The notes beneath the pieces were generated by a model, which made no database searches, was not told the DNA's origin, and was given only the letters and a program-made list of their open reading frames with translations. Positions 9,060-10,272 of a DNA stretch of 10,272 nt are shown here, piece by piece; position 1 is the stretch's first letter; each line of letters opens with the position of its first letter. The position numbers and the translations under genes are program-made. This stretch comes from Phanerochaete sordida (lineage: Eukaryota > Basidiomycota > Agaricomycetes > Polyporales > Phanerochaetaceae): NCBI GenBank assembly GCA_019973155.2, contig BPQB01000218.1:1-10272 (forward strand). The letters are read 5' to 3'.

Positions 9060-9327
9060 CTAAGTCTGCTCCTCGGCAGTCAGCACGACGCCATAGCGCA
9101 ACACAGATAGCGACACGCACCCGGCAGCTCTTACCGCACTCGCCAAAGTTTTCCGCGACACAGCAGCAACCCCCCACGCCATCTGCGGAGGCGCCGGACG
9201 CCCTGGCACGCAACGTAGGACCCTCGAGTGGGCGTGGGCATTCTCCAGAGGAAGAGTACACGCAGCATACGCCAGCTGCGACAACGTGGACACTCGCAAG
9301 GACGATGATGATCTGGGAGAGCTTCAT
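9060..9327 (-). CDS. Small secreted 8-cysteine peptide, tandem copy 2
   Basis: A 70-residue predicted secreted peptide; family name and function unknown. Exon 1 (9327-9121) encodes MKLSQIIIVLASVHVVAAG, a standard signal peptide with likely cleavage after the AA near residue 18, then a mature part of about 52 residues with cysteines at 21, 22, 30, 54, 55, 56, 64 and 68. A 55-nt intron (9120-9066, donor GTGCGT, branch CTGAC, acceptor GCAG) leads to exon 2 (9065-9060), which is just ACT-TAG, adding one threonine. If the intron is retained the frame stays open to 9004, giving 107 residues with a different, arginine-rich tail. The choice of the spliced form rests on agreement with the paralogue at 9935-10203, to which it is about 60% identical (42 of 70) without a gap. 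Cysteine number and size recall fungal effectors or defensin-like peptides, but the C-CC-C-C-CC-C order of hydrophobins is not present. Confidence 0.75.
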
Positions 9328-9934
9328 GAGATATAGCCAGGCGGCTCTCTCTGTGGCTCGACCTGCGTTCTGCCTATTTATCGGGGTCTGCGCAGCCCGA
9401 CGCCGCTTTCCCCAGGATGTCGTGGCGACTGACATGAATTGACTTTGTACAGACAGGGATGTGACCCACGTTGATAGCCCTGGGCACTCGCCAAGCCTCT
9501 TTCTGCATATGTACTGCGCATGTCCGGATATTGGCGGGGCCCCATGTATCGTAATCGTCGCGCGGGAGCCAGCACCCCTCCAGTCATGACCATACGCAGC
9601 AGCATACGAGTGTCCGTGTGCGTATGATGGGGCAGCTGCAGCTGAAGAGGAGCATGTCCAGGTTGGGCTTTGAACACTTCTATCTGGGCCCTTCAAGTTA
9701 CATGGAATCGGGAAGATACCTACTAGGAAGTTGCAGCGACAAGAAGACGGCTAAAGTGATCAAGTCGTAGCATCTTAGAACGTAATCGCATTGAAGGATT
9801 AGTTGAATTTCTATGCCTCCTATGGAGGGAGCCTTTGAGACGTATAACCCAGGGCACAATGTCGATCTGCTTACATCGACTCTCTGCCCACGAGACGCAG
9901 CTCTCGGGGATGAGCAACTCAACTCCTGAACTCC
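9328..9934. other. Spacer between the two secreted-peptide genes
   Basis: About 600 bp that holds the promoter of copy 2 and the 3' flank of copy 1. Open frames here (minus 9677-9378 and 9922-9698) have no signal peptide, domain or cysteine pattern. Homology between the two genes does not visibly extend into this spacer beyond the promoter-proximal 60 bp, so the duplication is probably old or was limited to the gene. Confidence 0.5.
9372..9381 (-). promoter_or_regulatory. TATA-like box of secreted peptide copy 2
   Basis: On the minus strand the sequence reads ATAAATAGGC, 44 nt upstream of the ATG at 9327. The paralogue has a related ACATAGGC-type element at 45 nt, which supports a shared promoter rather than chance. 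Confidence 0.5.
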
Positions 9935-10203
9935 CTACGTCTGCCACCCTGGAGTCAGAGCCACACCTTCGCGTCAGAAGTGATAGGGACACGCACATGA
10001 CAGCGCTCATCGCACTCGCCGACGCTGGCCGCAACGCAGCAGCAGCCCTCTAGGCCAGCCGCGGAAGCATCGGCTGCGGCGACGCGCGACGAGGGGTCCC
10101 CGAGCGCACGCGGACACTTTCCAGAGGACGTATACGCGCAGCACACACCCGCGGCAACGGCGTGAGCGCTCGCAAATACGACGATGAGTTGGAGGAGCTT
10201 CAT
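9935..10203 (-). CDS. Small secreted 8-cysteine peptide, tandem copy 1
   Basis: A 70-residue predicted secreted peptide, paralogue of the gene at 9060-9327 and not assigned to a known family. Exon 1 (10203-9997) encodes the signal peptide MKLLQLIVVFASAHAVAAG, then VCC, a KCPRAL segment, an alanine/serine-rich linker (about residues 39-53), GCCCVA and GECDERCH. Cysteines fall at 21, 22, 30, 54, 55, 56, 64 and 68, exactly as in the paralogue. A 56-nt intron (9996-9941, donor GTGCGT, branch CTGAC, acceptor GGCAG) is followed by exon 2 (9940-9935), ACG-TAG, adding one threonine. CTGAC lies 13 nt from the acceptor in both genes. The nearer CAG at 4 nt past the branch is probably too close to be used; using it would give a GGRRREFRS tail. 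Intron retention would give an 82-residue form ending at 9955. Eight cysteines suggest four disulfides and extracellular action, by inference. Confidence 0.77.
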
Positions 10204-10248
10204 GGGGTATGGATGGGCGGTGAGCCTGGGCAGACGGTCGTGCCCCGT

Positions 10249-10258
10249 GCCTATGTAG
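10249..10258 (-). promoter_or_regulatory. TATA-like element of secreted peptide copy 1
   Basis: On the minus strand the sequence reads CTACATAGGC, 45 nt upstream of the ATG at 10203, in the same place as ATAAATAGGC in copy 2. It is one base further from a TATA consensus, so copy 1 may be less strongly or differently expressed. The window ends 14 bp further on. Confidence 0.4.
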
Positions 10259-10272
10259 CGGAGCCTGGGAGG

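Noticed and set aside
8695..9063. Plus-strand 122-codon open frame ending tail-to-tail with peptide copy 2
   Set aside because: No ATG start, no recognisable motif, and no convincing upstream exon was found; kept as chance open frame.
9580..9620. Minus-strand CCCV-like reading that could be a relic third peptide copy
   Set aside because: Only the CTGCTGCGT run is shared; surrounding residues, frame and other cysteines do not align with the two real copies.
9060..10203. Hydrophobin identity for the cysteine-rich peptides
   Set aside because: Hydrophobins have eight cysteines in the order C-CC-C-C-CC-C; here the order is CC-C-CCC-C-C and the peptides are shorter.

Overview
The window looks like nuclear DNA of a filamentous basidiomycete, probably an Agaricomycete of the polypore type. 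The evidence is the gene architecture. The protein-coding frames are cut by many very short introns (48 to 56 nt) with GTNNGT-type donors and CAG/TAG acceptors, several with a CTGAC/CTGAT branch box. The one large single-exon-like frame is a HET-domain protein of the type abundant in Agaricomycetes. I see no operons, ribosome binding sites, prophage, IS elements, CRISPR arrays, tRNA or rRNA. Every gene I can support is on the minus strand, so transcription runs right to left.

Layout. Positions 1-2444 are mostly unassigned; a possible minus-strand gene fragment lies at about 688-1255 and a strong palindrome at 1983-2026. Positions 2445-4257 (minus) hold an eight-exon major facilitator superfamily transporter of the fungal monocarboxylate-transporter-like type, rebuilt as 481 residues with 12 membrane segments. 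Positions 4258-5207 are its promoter side plus the 3' flank of the next gene and contain small CCCTG/CAGGG repeats. Positions 5208-7278 (minus) hold a two-exon, 671-residue HET-domain protein whose start codon sits in a 22-codon first exon that simple ORF calling misses. Positions 7279-9059 are gene-poor, with hairpins and a short imperfect direct repeat. Positions 9060-9327 and 9935-10203 (minus) are two tandem paralogues of a 70-residue secreted peptide with eight cysteines.

The most interesting item is the tandem pair of small cysteine-rich secreted peptides. They have equal length, identical cysteine spacing, an intron at the same place with the same branch-to-acceptor distance, a final exon coding for a single threonine, and a similarly placed TATA-like box. 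Nothing shows that the transporter, the HET protein and the secreted peptides act in one pathway. The neighbourhood of a HET non-self-recognition gene and a duplicated cysteine-rich peptide family is typical of fast-evolving accessory regions in fungi, but a functional link is only a speculation.
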